Shown piece after piece: positions 25,075 to 32,369 of a stretch of DNA of 32,443 nt. The notes below the pieces were generated by a model. The model saw only the letters and a list, made by a program, of their open reading frames with translations, was not told the DNA's origin and did not search any database. The stretch's first letter is position 1, and each line of letters begins with the position of its first letter. The position numbers and the translations under genes are program-made. The stretch is from Candidatus Bathyarchaeota archaeon (GTDB lineage: Archaea; Thermoproteota; Bathyarchaeia; Bathyarchaeales; Bathycorpusculaceae): NCBI GenBank assembly GCA_029879735.1, contig JAOUPS010000012.1, forward strand, positions 1 to 32,443, written 5' to 3'.

Positions 25075-26451
25075 TTATCTGGTCCAGACTCCTCTGCCAA
25101 CGCCACGATAAACAAATCCTTCTCTTTCCGCTTTTTGAGGGCCAATGACCTGTCCCATGTCAACTATTGCCGCAGGCTTTTTGACCAGAAACTTGATCTT
25201 CCTCAGGTTTAACCGTCTAAATCGATCGTGGCCTATGATGATGACTAAGCAGTCCACACCCTCAACAGTTTGTGTTAATGTTCTTTCAGCGGAATATCCC
25301 ATCTCAATCAGCTCCTTGTGGGAGAAGAAAGGGTCATACACTTTAACCAGCGCACCCTTCTTGTTCAACATGCTTACAAGCTTCTTTATTGAGGAACCAC
25401 GGGGTTCCTTTATGTTTGGGCGACAAGAAACACCGAAGACCGAGATCTTGGCTTTCCTCATGGTTTTTCCACACGACTTTAAAGCGTCCTTCACCAGATG
25501 AAGCGTGTGACCTAACATTTCATCATTTATTTTTCTTGAGAGCGTCAGCATACGAAGCTTTACGTTCACCGCGTCTGCCTCATCAAGGAGAAGATACGAA
25601 TCTCTCGAGACGTGTCCGCCAACAATCTTGGAAGACAATAGGGAACACTCTGGATGCGCGTTAGCCGCCTTTTGCACTTCAACAAAGTCTATTCCAGCCT
25701 TTTCACAAAATTGGGCAAACTCGTTTGCCAGCGCAGTGTTAACATCCTTGTACACGTTTTCGAAAAGTTTAACAGCTTCTGCTGCTTTTATGTTCCTCAC
25801 CCTAACTATTTTTCCTTTTGTAATCGTGCTCAGAAACAAACAGGCGGTCTTCAGGCTTTGCTCACCGACAGCGCTCACCACTCTCGAACAATTAGTGATG
25901 TCTTGCAACATTCGTCCAGGGGCGGCGCGGATCGGACTATATGCCAAACCGAAGTCGACTCCAGCCTTTAAGCCAGATGCACTCTCCAGCGTCTCTTTCA
26001 CAAGAGTTTCGGTTACTCCGGGGCACATGGCACTCGCAATAATGACTAATGACCCTGAACGTAGGCTCATGCCTACGTCTTTACAAGCCTTTTCAAGACG
26101 AAAATAATTGGGCTTTTTCTTTCGGTCGATGGATGTCGGAACGACAAATACGATGACGTCGCTTGTCGAGGCGGCTTTTCCAGCATCGCTTGTGGCGGTG
26201 AGACGACCGTTCTTCACGTGTCTCTTTACGAGCGCATTGAGTTCTGGCTCAGCGAAGGAAGCCCTTTCTCTCTTCATCAAACCGACGACGCGTTGATCTG
26301 AGTCAACGCCGATAACCTTGAACCCAACCTCGGCGAAGAGGCAGGCGTGCGGCAAACCCATCCGTCCGCATCCCACAACGCTAACTGTGTATGCTCTGCG
26401 TTTTTCAGGAGTGGCTATGTCGTTTCTTTCAAGCTTCATTGCCATGGACAT
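25075..26451 (-). CDS. WecC-like nucleotide-sugar dehydrogenase lacking catalytic Cys
   Basis: The 458-residue protein aligns along the whole UDP-ManNAc dehydrogenase family: VSVVGCGRMGLPHACLFAEV (NAD site), VFVVPTSIDRKKKPNY, SAMCPGVTETLVKETL, SPIRAAPGRM, and AEAVKLFENVYKDVNTALAN with the conserved Lys and Asn. The catalytic loop, normally GGHC-x-P-x-D-P, reads IVGGHVSRDSYLLL: the Cys position is Val281 and the loop is about one residue short. The late FGVSCRPNIKEPRGSS and VKVYDPF are normal. The usual two-step oxidation to a uronate passes through a Cys thioester, so this enzyme may stop early or act differently. Start: ATG 26451, or Met3/Met5. Confidence 0.82.
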   Translation of the reverse strand: MSMAMKLERNDIATPEKRRAYTVSVVGCGRMGLPHACLFAEVGFKVIGVDSDQRVVGLMKRERASFAEPELNALVKRHVKNGRLTATSDAGKAASTSDVIVFVVPTSIDRKKKPNYFRLEKACKDVGMSLRSGSLVIIASAMCPGVTETLVKETLESASGLKAGVDFGLAYSPIRAAPGRMLQDITNCSRVVSAVGEQSLKTACLFLSTITKGKIVRVRNIKAAEAVKLFENVYKDVNTALANEFAQFCEKAGIDFVEVQKAANAHPECSLLSSKIVGGHVSRDSYLLLDEADAVNVKLRMLTLSRKINDEMLGHTLHLVKDALKSCGKTMRKAKISVFGVSCRPNIKEPRGSSIKKLVSMLNKKGALVKVYDPFFSHKELIEMGYSAERTLTQTVEGVDCLVIIIGHDRFRRLNLRKIKFLVKKPAAIVDMGQVIGPQKAEREGFVYRGVGRGVWTR

Positions 26452-26601
26452 TTCGCTTCACGTCACGCTCTTTGTTTGCTAGTATGTATTTTGATTGCTT
26501 TGTTATAGTTTACGTAACGAAATGAGACTTGTTCAAAAGCTAAAAGTGCAGTTATGTAGCGCGTTTTCTTGAATAAACCCTCTGAACAAAACTATATTAG
26601 A

Positions 26602-27696
26602 TTACATTAGGCATCGTGGTGTAAGCACGTTTTCGGAAACCTTTCTTGAGGGACACACAGTCACGCCTTGTGAGAGGACGACGTTGTCCCGAATCACAGC
26701 GTGATCGCCAATCATGCATCCATCCCCAATTTTTACATGGCTCCCAATAGCAGCTTCTTCGCCGATGATTGCACCCTTTATAGATGTGAAATTTGAGATC
26801 ACGACTCCCGGGAAGATTATCGAATTCTGGACATGAACCTTCTTCCCTAGGATTGTGCGTTCTCCGATAGTTGCGTAGGGACCAACTTTTGATTTCTCTC
26901 CGATGAACACTCGATCGCCAATAACCGTGGAGTCTTTAATTTCCACACCACTCTTCACGCGGACACTCTTCCCCACTTGGCTCTTTTTGATTTGCGCGTC
27001 AAACAAGAGTTTGTTTGCTTTCAGATAGTCTTCTGGCTTTCCGATATCGGTCCACAAACCTTCGAAATCATATCCATAGAGTTTTCTCTCATTCGCTAGC
27101 TTTGGAAACACATCACGCTCGATGGAGACTGGTCGACCGTTTGGTATGTAATCGAATATCTCAGGCTCTAAGACGTAGATCCCAGCGTTTGCTAGGTTGC
27201 TGGGCGCTTTCTCTCGAGGGGGCTTTTCCACGAACCGTATCACACGATTTTTCTCGGTTAGCTCGGCTATTCCATACCGACTGGGATCTTTAACCCTGCG
27301 GAGGGCTATCGTTGCCGTCGCGCGTTTTTCGGTGTGCTTTTTCATGAGCTTCGAATAGTCAAAATCGGTGAGGATGTCCCCGTTTAAGACGAGAAAAGGC
27401 TCCTCATGTCCAATTAATTCCTCCGCTTTTTTGATAGGGCCAGCTGTTCCTAATGGTTTCTCTTCTCTGGAATGGAAGAGTCTCATTCCATGCGTTGAGT
27501 CTCCGTAGTGTTGGGTGATGGTTTCTGCCATGTAATTTACGGCTAACACAACTTCATTTGTTCCGCTTTTGGCTAACCTCTCCAGCGTCCAGTCTAGTAG
27601 AGGCTTGTTACAGATCGGGAAAAGAAGCTTTGGCCTTGTGCAACTGAGCGGCCGCAGCCTCGTTCCGAATCCTCCAGCTAAAACAACCGCTTTCAA
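26602..27696 (-). CDS. NDP-sugar pyrophosphorylase with LbH domain
   Basis: The 364-residue protein starts MKAVVLAGGFGTRLRPLSCT, the nucleotidyltransferase P-loop, with RPKLLFPICNKPLL next. LVLNGDILTDFDY near residue 100 carries the metal Asp, and IRFVEKPPREKAP and LWTDIGKPEDYLKAN complete the catalytic domain (about 1-235). From about 240 a left-handed beta-helix follows (DSTVIGDRVFIGEKSKVG, IGERTILGKKVHVQN and so on), possibly for oligomerisation or acetylation. Such archaeal enzymes make GDP-Man, UDP-Glc, UDP-GlcNAc or dTDP-Glc; the base and sugar cannot be decided here. It supplies activated sugar for the glycan loci. The start lies at the P-loop, so it is unambiguous. Confidence 0.88.
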   Translation of the reverse strand: MKAVVLAGGFGTRLRPLSCTRPKLLFPICNKPLLDWTLERLAKSGTNEVVLAVNYMAETITQHYGDSTHGMRLFHSREEKPLGTAGPIKKAEELIGHEEPFLVLNGDILTDFDYSKLMKKHTEKRATATIALRRVKDPSRYGIAELTEKNRVIRFVEKPPREKAPSNLANAGIYVLEPEIFDYIPNGRPVSIERDVFPKLANERKLYGYDFEGLWTDIGKPEDYLKANKLLFDAQIKKSQVGKSVRVKSGVEIKDSTVIGDRVFIGEKSKVGPYATIGERTILGKKVHVQNSIIFPGVVISNFTSIKGAIIGEEAAIGSHVKIGDGCMIGDHAVIRDNVVLSQGVTVCPSRKVSENVLTPRCLM

Positions 27697-27827
27697 TTGG
27701 ATGTCGCTCCGAAGGCAGTTGTATTCTTGGCGGTGTCCGTATTAAAAATCTTGTTCAAAAGATGAAGATTAAGGATGTTCAAAAAGATGAGCCAGAATGG
27801 TAGCAAAATGCCTTTAAGAAAGTTTTG

Positions 27828-27835
27828 TTTATAAG
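27828..27835 (+). promoter_or_regulatory. TATA-like box upstream of the cation transporter
   Basis: TTTATAAG lies about 25-30 bases before the inner stem of the leader at 27864. A second candidate, CCTTTAAGA at 27811-27819, would place the start near 27840 and include the outer stem too. Confidence 0.4.
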
Positions 27836-27840
27836 CTTCA

Positions 27841-27956
27841 TGCACCGTTGAGGAAATTAAAGTTGCATAGTGGGTGTGTTGGCGTCAGGCAAGTCCGCTG
27901 GTATGCAGGCTCCGGGTTAACAGCGAAGGTGCAGCGTTCAAAGATGAGGCGATACC
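27841..27956 (+). promoter_or_regulatory. Candidate structured leader RNA of the MgtE-type gene
   Basis: The 272-base spacer turns GC-rich just before the transporter gene. TGCACC (27841-27846) pairs with GGTGCA (27928-27933), and TGCATA (27864-27869) with TATGCA (27902-27907). GGTAT (27900-27904) can instead pair with ATACC (27952-27956), which excludes the TATGCA stem. A small hairpin AAC-A-GC/GCGTT lies at 27919-27938. Mutually exclusive stems just before a metal transporter suggest a riboswitch-like leader. It does not match the M-box or another class I know. Confidence 0.35.
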
Positions 27957-27977
27957 GAATGGACGGAAGTGGTTGCG

Positions 27978-29183
27978 ATGACTGTTCGAACTTCAATAAC
28001 CGGGCTGATCGCAAGCTTGGGTCAGTCCTTACTATCTCTGTCCTTCAATCTCGGTGGCATCCTAGCTGGAACGTTAATTGTCCTATATTTTAGCGTGTTC
28101 GATCGGACCCCCATATGGACACTAGCTCTTTTACCTGGAATTTTAAGTATTAGGGGAGCCATAGGTGGCTTATTTAGCGGTCGCCTTAGCACGGGCCTAC
28201 ACCTGGGAACGGTGAAGCCGAGCTACGTCGAAAACACGAGGGAGTTTTATCTATTGTTTTACGCGGTTGTCACGCTGACCCTTGAAAGCAGCGTTGTGGT
28301 GGGGTTGGTGGCGTCGCTCTTTAACGTTGTCCTTTGGGGAGCCAGCATCGTAGATTGTGTTTCCATAATCGTTGTGGTTGTCTCAACCATGGGCTTGTCA
28401 ATAATATTTATCTCTCCAATAACGATAGGAGTTTCGGTTGTGTCTTTTAGGCGTGGTTTAGATCCAGACGTTATCGTATATCCAGTAATGTCCACGGTGG
28501 CTGACATTCTTGTTACTGTGTGCTACATCTTGGAACTGAACATTTTCTTTTTGTTCATTCCTTTAGGGAGATATTTAATCGGTTTTTCCGCCCTCCTTTT
28601 TCTGCTTGTCGTGTCATACGTCTTAGCTAAACATGGCAGAGAAGACAAATTTGTTAAAACAATCAAGGAATTTTTCGTCACTCTCGTGTTGGTGGCGTTT
28701 ATCGTCAACGTTACTGGGTCTTTCCTTAACAGTATTAGTGGAGTTATAGGTCGCAGACCGGAGGTGTACGTCGTTTATCCCGCATTAATCGACACTGTAG
28801 GAGACGTGGGGTCTATCGTGGGCTCAACCGCCACAACTAAGCTTTTCTTGGGTGTCACGAGCCCTTCCTTTTCTTCAATTAAGCAACATTCAACACGAAT
28901 AGGCGGCGCATGGGGAGCATCGATGATGATGTTTACCCTCTACTCCGTATTACCTTTTACACAAAGAATAACCACGTTGAATAATCTTCCGGGATTCGTG
29001 GCGCAACTCTTGATGACGAACATCTTAGCCGTTTCTGCGATGGTCGTTATCGCCTATGCTGTGGCCATATTTACCTATCGGAGGGGCTGGGACCCGGATA
29101 ACTTCGTGATTCCCATTGAAAGCTCTTTAGCAGACAGCATAACCACTGTTTCTTTTCTCGCAGCTCTAAGCGCAATTGGTTAA
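27978..29183 (+). CDS. MgtE/SLC41-type divalent cation transporter
   Basis: A membrane protein of about 401 residues made of two tandem MgtE integral-membrane domains without cytoplasmic N or CBS domains, the SLC41-like arrangement of archaea. Repeat one has ALLPGILSIRGAIGGLFSGR, LSTGLHLG and RRGLDPDVIVYPVMSTVADI. Repeat two has VYPALIDTVGDVGSIVGSTA, TTKLFLG and RGWDPDNFVIPIESSLADS. The paired acidic residues (DPD, D in STVAD and SSLAD) are the expected ion-pathway positions. ATG 27978 has GGAAG eight bases upstream; GTG 27969 is an alternative. It probably carries Mg2+ or another divalent metal. The upstream spacer may be a regulatory leader. Confidence 0.85.
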   Translation: MTVRTSITGLIASLGQSLLSLSFNLGGILAGTLIVLYFSVFDRTPIWTLALLPGILSIRGAIGGLFSGRLSTGLHLGTVKPSYVENTREFYLLFYAVVTLTLESSVVVGLVASLFNVVLWGASIVDCVSIIVVVVSTMGLSIIFISPITIGVSVVSFRRGLDPDVIVYPVMSTVADILVTVCYILELNIFFLFIPLGRYLIGFSALLFLLVVSYVLAKHGREDKFVKTIKEFFVTLVLVAFIVNVTGSFLNSISGVIGRRPEVYVVYPALIDTVGDVGSIVGSTATTKLFLGVTSPSFSSIKQHSTRIGGAWGASMMMFTLYSVLPFTQRITTLNNLPGFVAQLLMTNILAVSAMVVIAYAVAIFTYRRGWDPDNFVIPIESSLADSITTVSFLAALSAIG

Positions 29184-29216
29184 AAGGTATGGATAACTCG
29201 CTAGGGGAATCGCCTC

Positions 29217-30209
29217 CTATCTCGTTTTCCTCTTTAAAAGTTTCTTGATCGGCGTGTAAACCTGTTGCAGGGGCCACTCTACCTTCAGGCCTGCAAACTT
29301 CAATCTAGCCAAGGTCGTTTCATAACGGTCCATCACCTCTTCTTCAAGGCTCAATAACAAGCTTGGATCAACCTCGGTCAGTTTTTGCATCAGACTCTTC
29401 CGCTCTCTAGGCATCATTATGCGAGGGTCCGCACTCATGGCTGCGACGTGGAAACTTACATTGTAGTCCAACAGGTTTCTGATGGCTTGAAAAGGAATCT
29501 CGAAGGCTTCGGGTTTCGCACCCGTTTTCTTTGTGAAGGTTTCGGGTGTTCCCGCTTTTATGGAAACTCGGACGTGAGGTTTGGTGAACTTCGAAATCCT
29601 TTTTACGTAGTCCTTGTCGACGCCGAAAAGGATGCCGTTCGTTTCCAGAATGAAGGAGGTAAATTCGGACTTCTCTATGTGTTCCAGCAAGCTGAGAAGG
29701 TGGTTCTTGCCTAGGGTAGGCTCCGCCCCAGAGATGCGCAGTTTCCCAACTCTGTATCGGTGAGCCGCCTCCCTCAATCTGCCGAAAGCCTCTTTGGGCG
29801 AGTAAAACCGACCAAACTTTTCAGGGAAGTCGCGTCCCCAACTGACCCAGCAGAAGACACAGCGAAAACAACACCCGACGCAGTAACCGGTGGATATGCC
29901 GCCATACACACCGGTGGCGTAAAAGTCTTCATACTTGCGCTCTAAACCGTCAGGTCCACTTCTAGTGACTATCCTTTCAGTTTCTCTAGCCAACTTTACA
30001 GGGTCGAAAGGCTCGAAGTTGGGAGCAATGAAGCGCGGATACTCCTTAAGCCTTTTCAAGCGTGACACGTCAAGAAAGATAGTCTTACGGTAGATTTTAA
30101 ACGTAAGCTTTGGTTTGTGCGCTCCTACTCCAACCCTACTGTAACTTCCTTGATTGCCAAGATTTTTTAAGCTTCTTTTGCACTGTGGGTTCCGTAGTGT
30201 CGCTGGCAA
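29217..30209 (-). CDS. Radical SAM protein
   Basis: The 330-residue protein has the radical SAM cluster motif Cys-x3-Cys-x2-Cys in CCFRCVFCWVSWG near residues 112-124. It is followed by LRISGAEPTLGKNHLLSLL (the GGEP-like SAM-binding turn) and TSFILETNGIL. The rest keeps the partial TIM barrel (VRVSIKAGTPETF, FHVAAMSAD). It binds one 4Fe-4S cluster and cleaves SAM; there is no sign of a SPASM domain. The usual first 60 residues before the cluster are basic. The only practical in-frame start is TTG 30209. Similar archaeal proteins are annotated only generally, so substrate is unknown. It is convergent with the transporter and divergent from tRNA-Leu. Confidence 0.85.
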   Translation of the reverse strand: MPATLRNPQCKRSLKNLGNQGSYSRVGVGAHKPKLTFKIYRKTIFLDVSRLKRLKEYPRFIAPNFEPFDPVKLARETERIVTRSGPDGLERKYEDFYATGVYGGISTGYCVGCCFRCVFCWVSWGRDFPEKFGRFYSPKEAFGRLREAAHRYRVGKLRISGAEPTLGKNHLLSLLEHIEKSEFTSFILETNGILFGVDKDYVKRISKFTKPHVRVSIKAGTPETFTKKTGAKPEAFEIPFQAIRNLLDYNVSFHVAAMSADPRIMMPRERKSLMQKLTEVDPSLLLSLEEEVMDRYETTLARLKFAGLKVEWPLQQVYTPIKKLLKRKTR

Positions 30210-30254
30210 GCAACATTTAATTGAAGGCTCGTGGGTAAACTAACCTAGCCGTAG

Positions 30255-30356
30255 GCGGGGGTTGCCAAGCCAGGTCAAAGGTTGTAATCGGCTAGAGGCG
30301 CAGCCCTGAGGCGGCTGTCCCGTAGGGGTTCGTGGGTTCGAATCCCACCCCCCGCA
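30255..30356 (+). tRNA. tRNA-Leu(GAG) with apparent 17-nt D-arm intron
   Basis: Folding by eye gives acceptor stem GCGGGGG/CCCCCGC with discriminator A30356. The anticodon stem CAGCC/GGCTG (30301-30305/30313-30317) closes a seven-base loop CTGAGGC with anticodon GAG at 30308-30310. The class II variable arm is TCCCGTAGGGG, and the T arm GTGGG-TTCGAAT-CCCAC is perfect. The D arm needs 17 extra bases removed (about 30282-30298) to become the normal archaeal GCCAAGCCAGGTCAAAGGCG; without them the tRNA is 85 nt, the usual Leu size. Because an AGG is repeated at both ends, the junction could slide by up to three bases. No CCA is encoded. Confidence 0.85.
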
Positions 30357-30524
30357 CTAAACTTTGAGCTGAAGTTTAAATTCTCGGTTTTCTATAGATT
30401 AAGGTACTGGTAATTTGTTTATGGCGCAAAGAATGGTGCAAATATCGGTTCAAATTCTGGGGTTCTTTATAAAGGAAGTCATATAAAACTGGGAATCGTC
30501 CAGTGAAGATGTGGAGTCGTTATC

Positions 30525-30656
30525 GTGTCAAACATTGAAACTGAAGGATTAACAAAAATGTTCGGTTCTCTTACAGCTGTTGACCACTTAAGTTTTGAAG
30601 TTGGATAAGGTGAAGTCTTCGGGCTCTTGGGTGACTTGGGAAGAGGAGAGTTTTGA
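30525..30656 (+). pseudogene. N-terminal remnant of an ABC transporter ATPase
   Basis: From GTG 30525 the frame reads IETEGLTKMFGSLTAVDHLS, FEVG, a stop (TAA 30606), then GEVFGLLGDLG. This is the start of an ABC ATPase up to just before the Walker A Gly-Lys-Thr, which is absent. One internal stop and the truncation mark it as a pseudogene. It lies in the 296-base spacer between tRNA-Leu and the RtcB-like gene; the remainder of that spacer shows only a repeated downstream tract of the tRNA. Confidence 0.8.
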
Positions 30657-31852
30657 AGTTGAGTAGAAAGGAAATCTTGGAGCGGGCGGGAAAGCACATA
30701 TTTTCTACAGGGTTAAACGATGGGGCGTCCCGTCTCTGCCGATGGAATATGAGGTATGGATTAGCAAAATTCCATGTGGTTCAAGAGAAGTATGGGTTAA
30801 TGCCGGATGCCACCTTTATTTCTGCTCCAGACGAAACTATTACGAGGAACAAAGTCCGCTGGAATAACGGTATTGGCTATGGAGGAAAGGTTTCGTGGGG
30901 TGATGGAAAACAGCGACTAATTATTCTCGACATTATGCCGAATGCTTGCGGAATGTATGTAGGAGGATTGCAGGAGCCTCCAGATATCAAGGAAATAATA
31001 GAAAGAATCGATGTTTTGCAAAAAGAGGATAAGGCGATAGAGGGTGTTAAAGTTGAATTTGATTTCGGAATTGGGAATCACTTCATCAGCGTCTTTAGAG
31101 TCGAAGGGACCGCAGAAATCGAATTTCCTGAGTATGCCTTTGTAATTCACTGTGGAGCCCCCGAACTTAGGACAGACACAACGAAGGCTCCAGGATTGTA
31201 CCTTCACAAAAGTGAAAGCCTTCAGAACATGGCTGAATGTGTGGAAACCCCTTTTGGACCATGTTACGTCCTCATTGATAATAACGCTGTAACATACTTC
31301 AATTTTTACAAGTATGCTGAATCCTTTAGTGAGAAGCGTAGATCCTTAGCAGCTAAAGAAATTTTTGGCAAGCATGAAATGATTGTAAACGTTGTTCATC
31401 AAGGCCTCGCCAACTACAACGAAGCCTTCTTAGGATGCCATCTCACACAAAACTCATTGAACGAGATTTTCCCGATTACATTACGAGGAGACCTCCCCGC
31501 ATATCTCCTTAGGGGAGGGATAACTTTCAACGAGCAAATACTTGAAATTTTGGGCTTTTCGAAGAGAGCTGAAAAACTCGAAGTCATCGATAGGTTAAGA
31601 AAAACAAGCATCCTTCCTCACGGAGGCGGATATGCGTTACTCGATACGCTAAACGTCATAGATGTTGTTGAGATAGCAGCCAGCAGATACTTCATAGTCG
31701 AAACGATGCACGGAATGGGGCGAAAGGTAGTTTCAGATGTTAGGGAGTTAGCGTTCTCCTATAGAGGAATGGAAGTTTTAGTGAGAACTGTTGAGTTAGG
31801 AAACACTGAAATAGTTGGTACGCTACAACCAATTTATTCATTCAAGATGTAA
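30653..31852 (+). CDS. Divergent RtcB-like protein (RNA ligase family)
   Basis: The 399-residue protein is not a standard RtcB, but its key residues fall in the RtcB order and at similar spacing. LDIMPNACG has Asp93/Cys99, GIGNHF has Asn142/His143, FVIHCG has His166, NVVHQGLANYNEAF has His249, LPHGGGYAL has His323 (the guanylylated His position) and TLQPIYSFKM has Lys398 next to the end. RtcB joins 2',3'-cyclic-phosphate and 5'-OH RNA ends using Mn2+ and GTP. Differences: about 60 residues are missing between Cys99 and His143, Ser replaces the Glu after NHF, and the Arg of HGAGR is Tyr. TTG 30653 has GAGGAG five bases upstream. Function is unproven. Confidence 0.65.
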   Translation: MKLSRKEILERAGKHIFSTGLNDGASRLCRWNMRYGLAKFHVVQEKYGLMPDATFISAPDETITRNKVRWNNGIGYGGKVSWGDGKQRLIILDIMPNACGMYVGGLQEPPDIKEIIERIDVLQKEDKAIEGVKVEFDFGIGNHFISVFRVEGTAEIEFPEYAFVIHCGAPELRTDTTKAPGLYLHKSESLQNMAECVETPFGPCYVLIDNNAVTYFNFYKYAESFSEKRRSLAAKEIFGKHEMIVNVVHQGLANYNEAFLGCHLTQNSLNEIFPITLRGDLPAYLLRGGITFNEQILEILGFSKRAEKLEVIDRLRKTSILPHGGGYALLDTLNVIDVVEIAASRYFIVETMHGMGRKVVSDVRELAFSYRGMEVLVRTVELGNTEIVGTLQPIYSFKM

Positions 31853-31903
31853 TGCACATATAAGGATGCACGTTCTAGTTGACTGATAGCTTCTACATCT
31901 TAG

Positions 31904-32017
31904 ATGTTAGAAGACAATGAAGAAAGTTTGCAAACCATCACAGAAAATAGACGAGGCGACAGATATGCCTTATACAACGAGCGAGAATACGTAAAACTCA
32001 AAGCCAAAAAAGTATAA
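31904..32017 (+). CDS. Possible 37-residue ORF
   Basis: ATG 31904 opens a 37-codon charged frame (ENRRGDRYALYNEREYVKLK near its end). No Shine-Dalgarno is clear and no family is recognised. It lies in the 517-base spacer 31853-32369, which otherwise holds the inverted repeats and the tRNA-like remnant listed separately. Confidence 0.2.
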   Translation: MLEDNEESLQTITENRRGDRYALYNEREYVKLKAKKV

Positions 32018-32038
32018 ATTCATGCTTAAGCGGTGGTA

Positions 32039-32200
32039 GCCGGGGATAGGTTCGAACTCCTGTTTTCTGTTGCTTCACCCTCAGCTGTTTCAGCGCGTTT
32101 TTGGCGGAATAAAGATATAAATTGAAGTACTTCTCTATATAATTCTCACCACCGGCAAAATCCCGAGAATTTAAACCGAGGTTTGAACCTATTTCCCGGC
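32039..32200. repeat. 162-bp segment bounded by 22/23-bp inverted repeats
   Basis: GCCGGGGATAGGTTCGAAC (from 32039) is inversely repeated at 32178-32200, where the minus strand reads GCCGGGAAATAGGTTCAAAC. The two differ by three substitutions and one gap. Outward-facing, each looks like a tRNA T-loop and 3' acceptor strand (GTTCGAACC, GTTTGAACC, then CCCGGC). No full tRNA folds from either, and there is no target-site duplication I can see. It may be a small mobile element (MITE-like), tRNA debris or an RNA hairpin. Confidence 0.5.
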
Positions 32201-32235
32201 GCCAAAAAACGTGGATTATAAACATATATGTGAAC

Positions 32236-32280
32236 CTAACCCCCCGCACTGAACTCTACAAGTTACGTTTAAACTCTCGG
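32236..32280 (+). repeat. Degenerate copy of the tRNA-Leu 3' end and downstream DNA
   Basis: CCCCCCGCACT-R-AACT at 32240-32254 repeats the tRNA-Leu 3' end and flank at 30348-30362, and GTTTAAA-Y-TCTCGG follows in both at about the same distance (30373-30387 and 32267-32280). The T-arm before it is decayed. It sits 1.9 kb from the intact tRNA, on the other side of the RtcB-like gene. Confidence 0.6.
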
Positions 32281-32369
32281 AGTTGTGGACGCTGAAAACC
32301 TGTTACTGGCACAAAAATTTTTAATAATAAGCTTAAACACCAAAGTACTCTCTAAATCGAGATGATAAC

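Noticed and set aside
25628-26107. 159-codon plus-strand open frame
   Set aside because: Antisense shadow of the WecC-like gene; no motif or ribosome-binding site.
31998-32249. 83-codon minus-strand frame and a possible tRNA near 32039
   Set aside because: The frame crosses the inverted repeats; T-loop-like strings are present but no complete cloverleaf forms on either strand.
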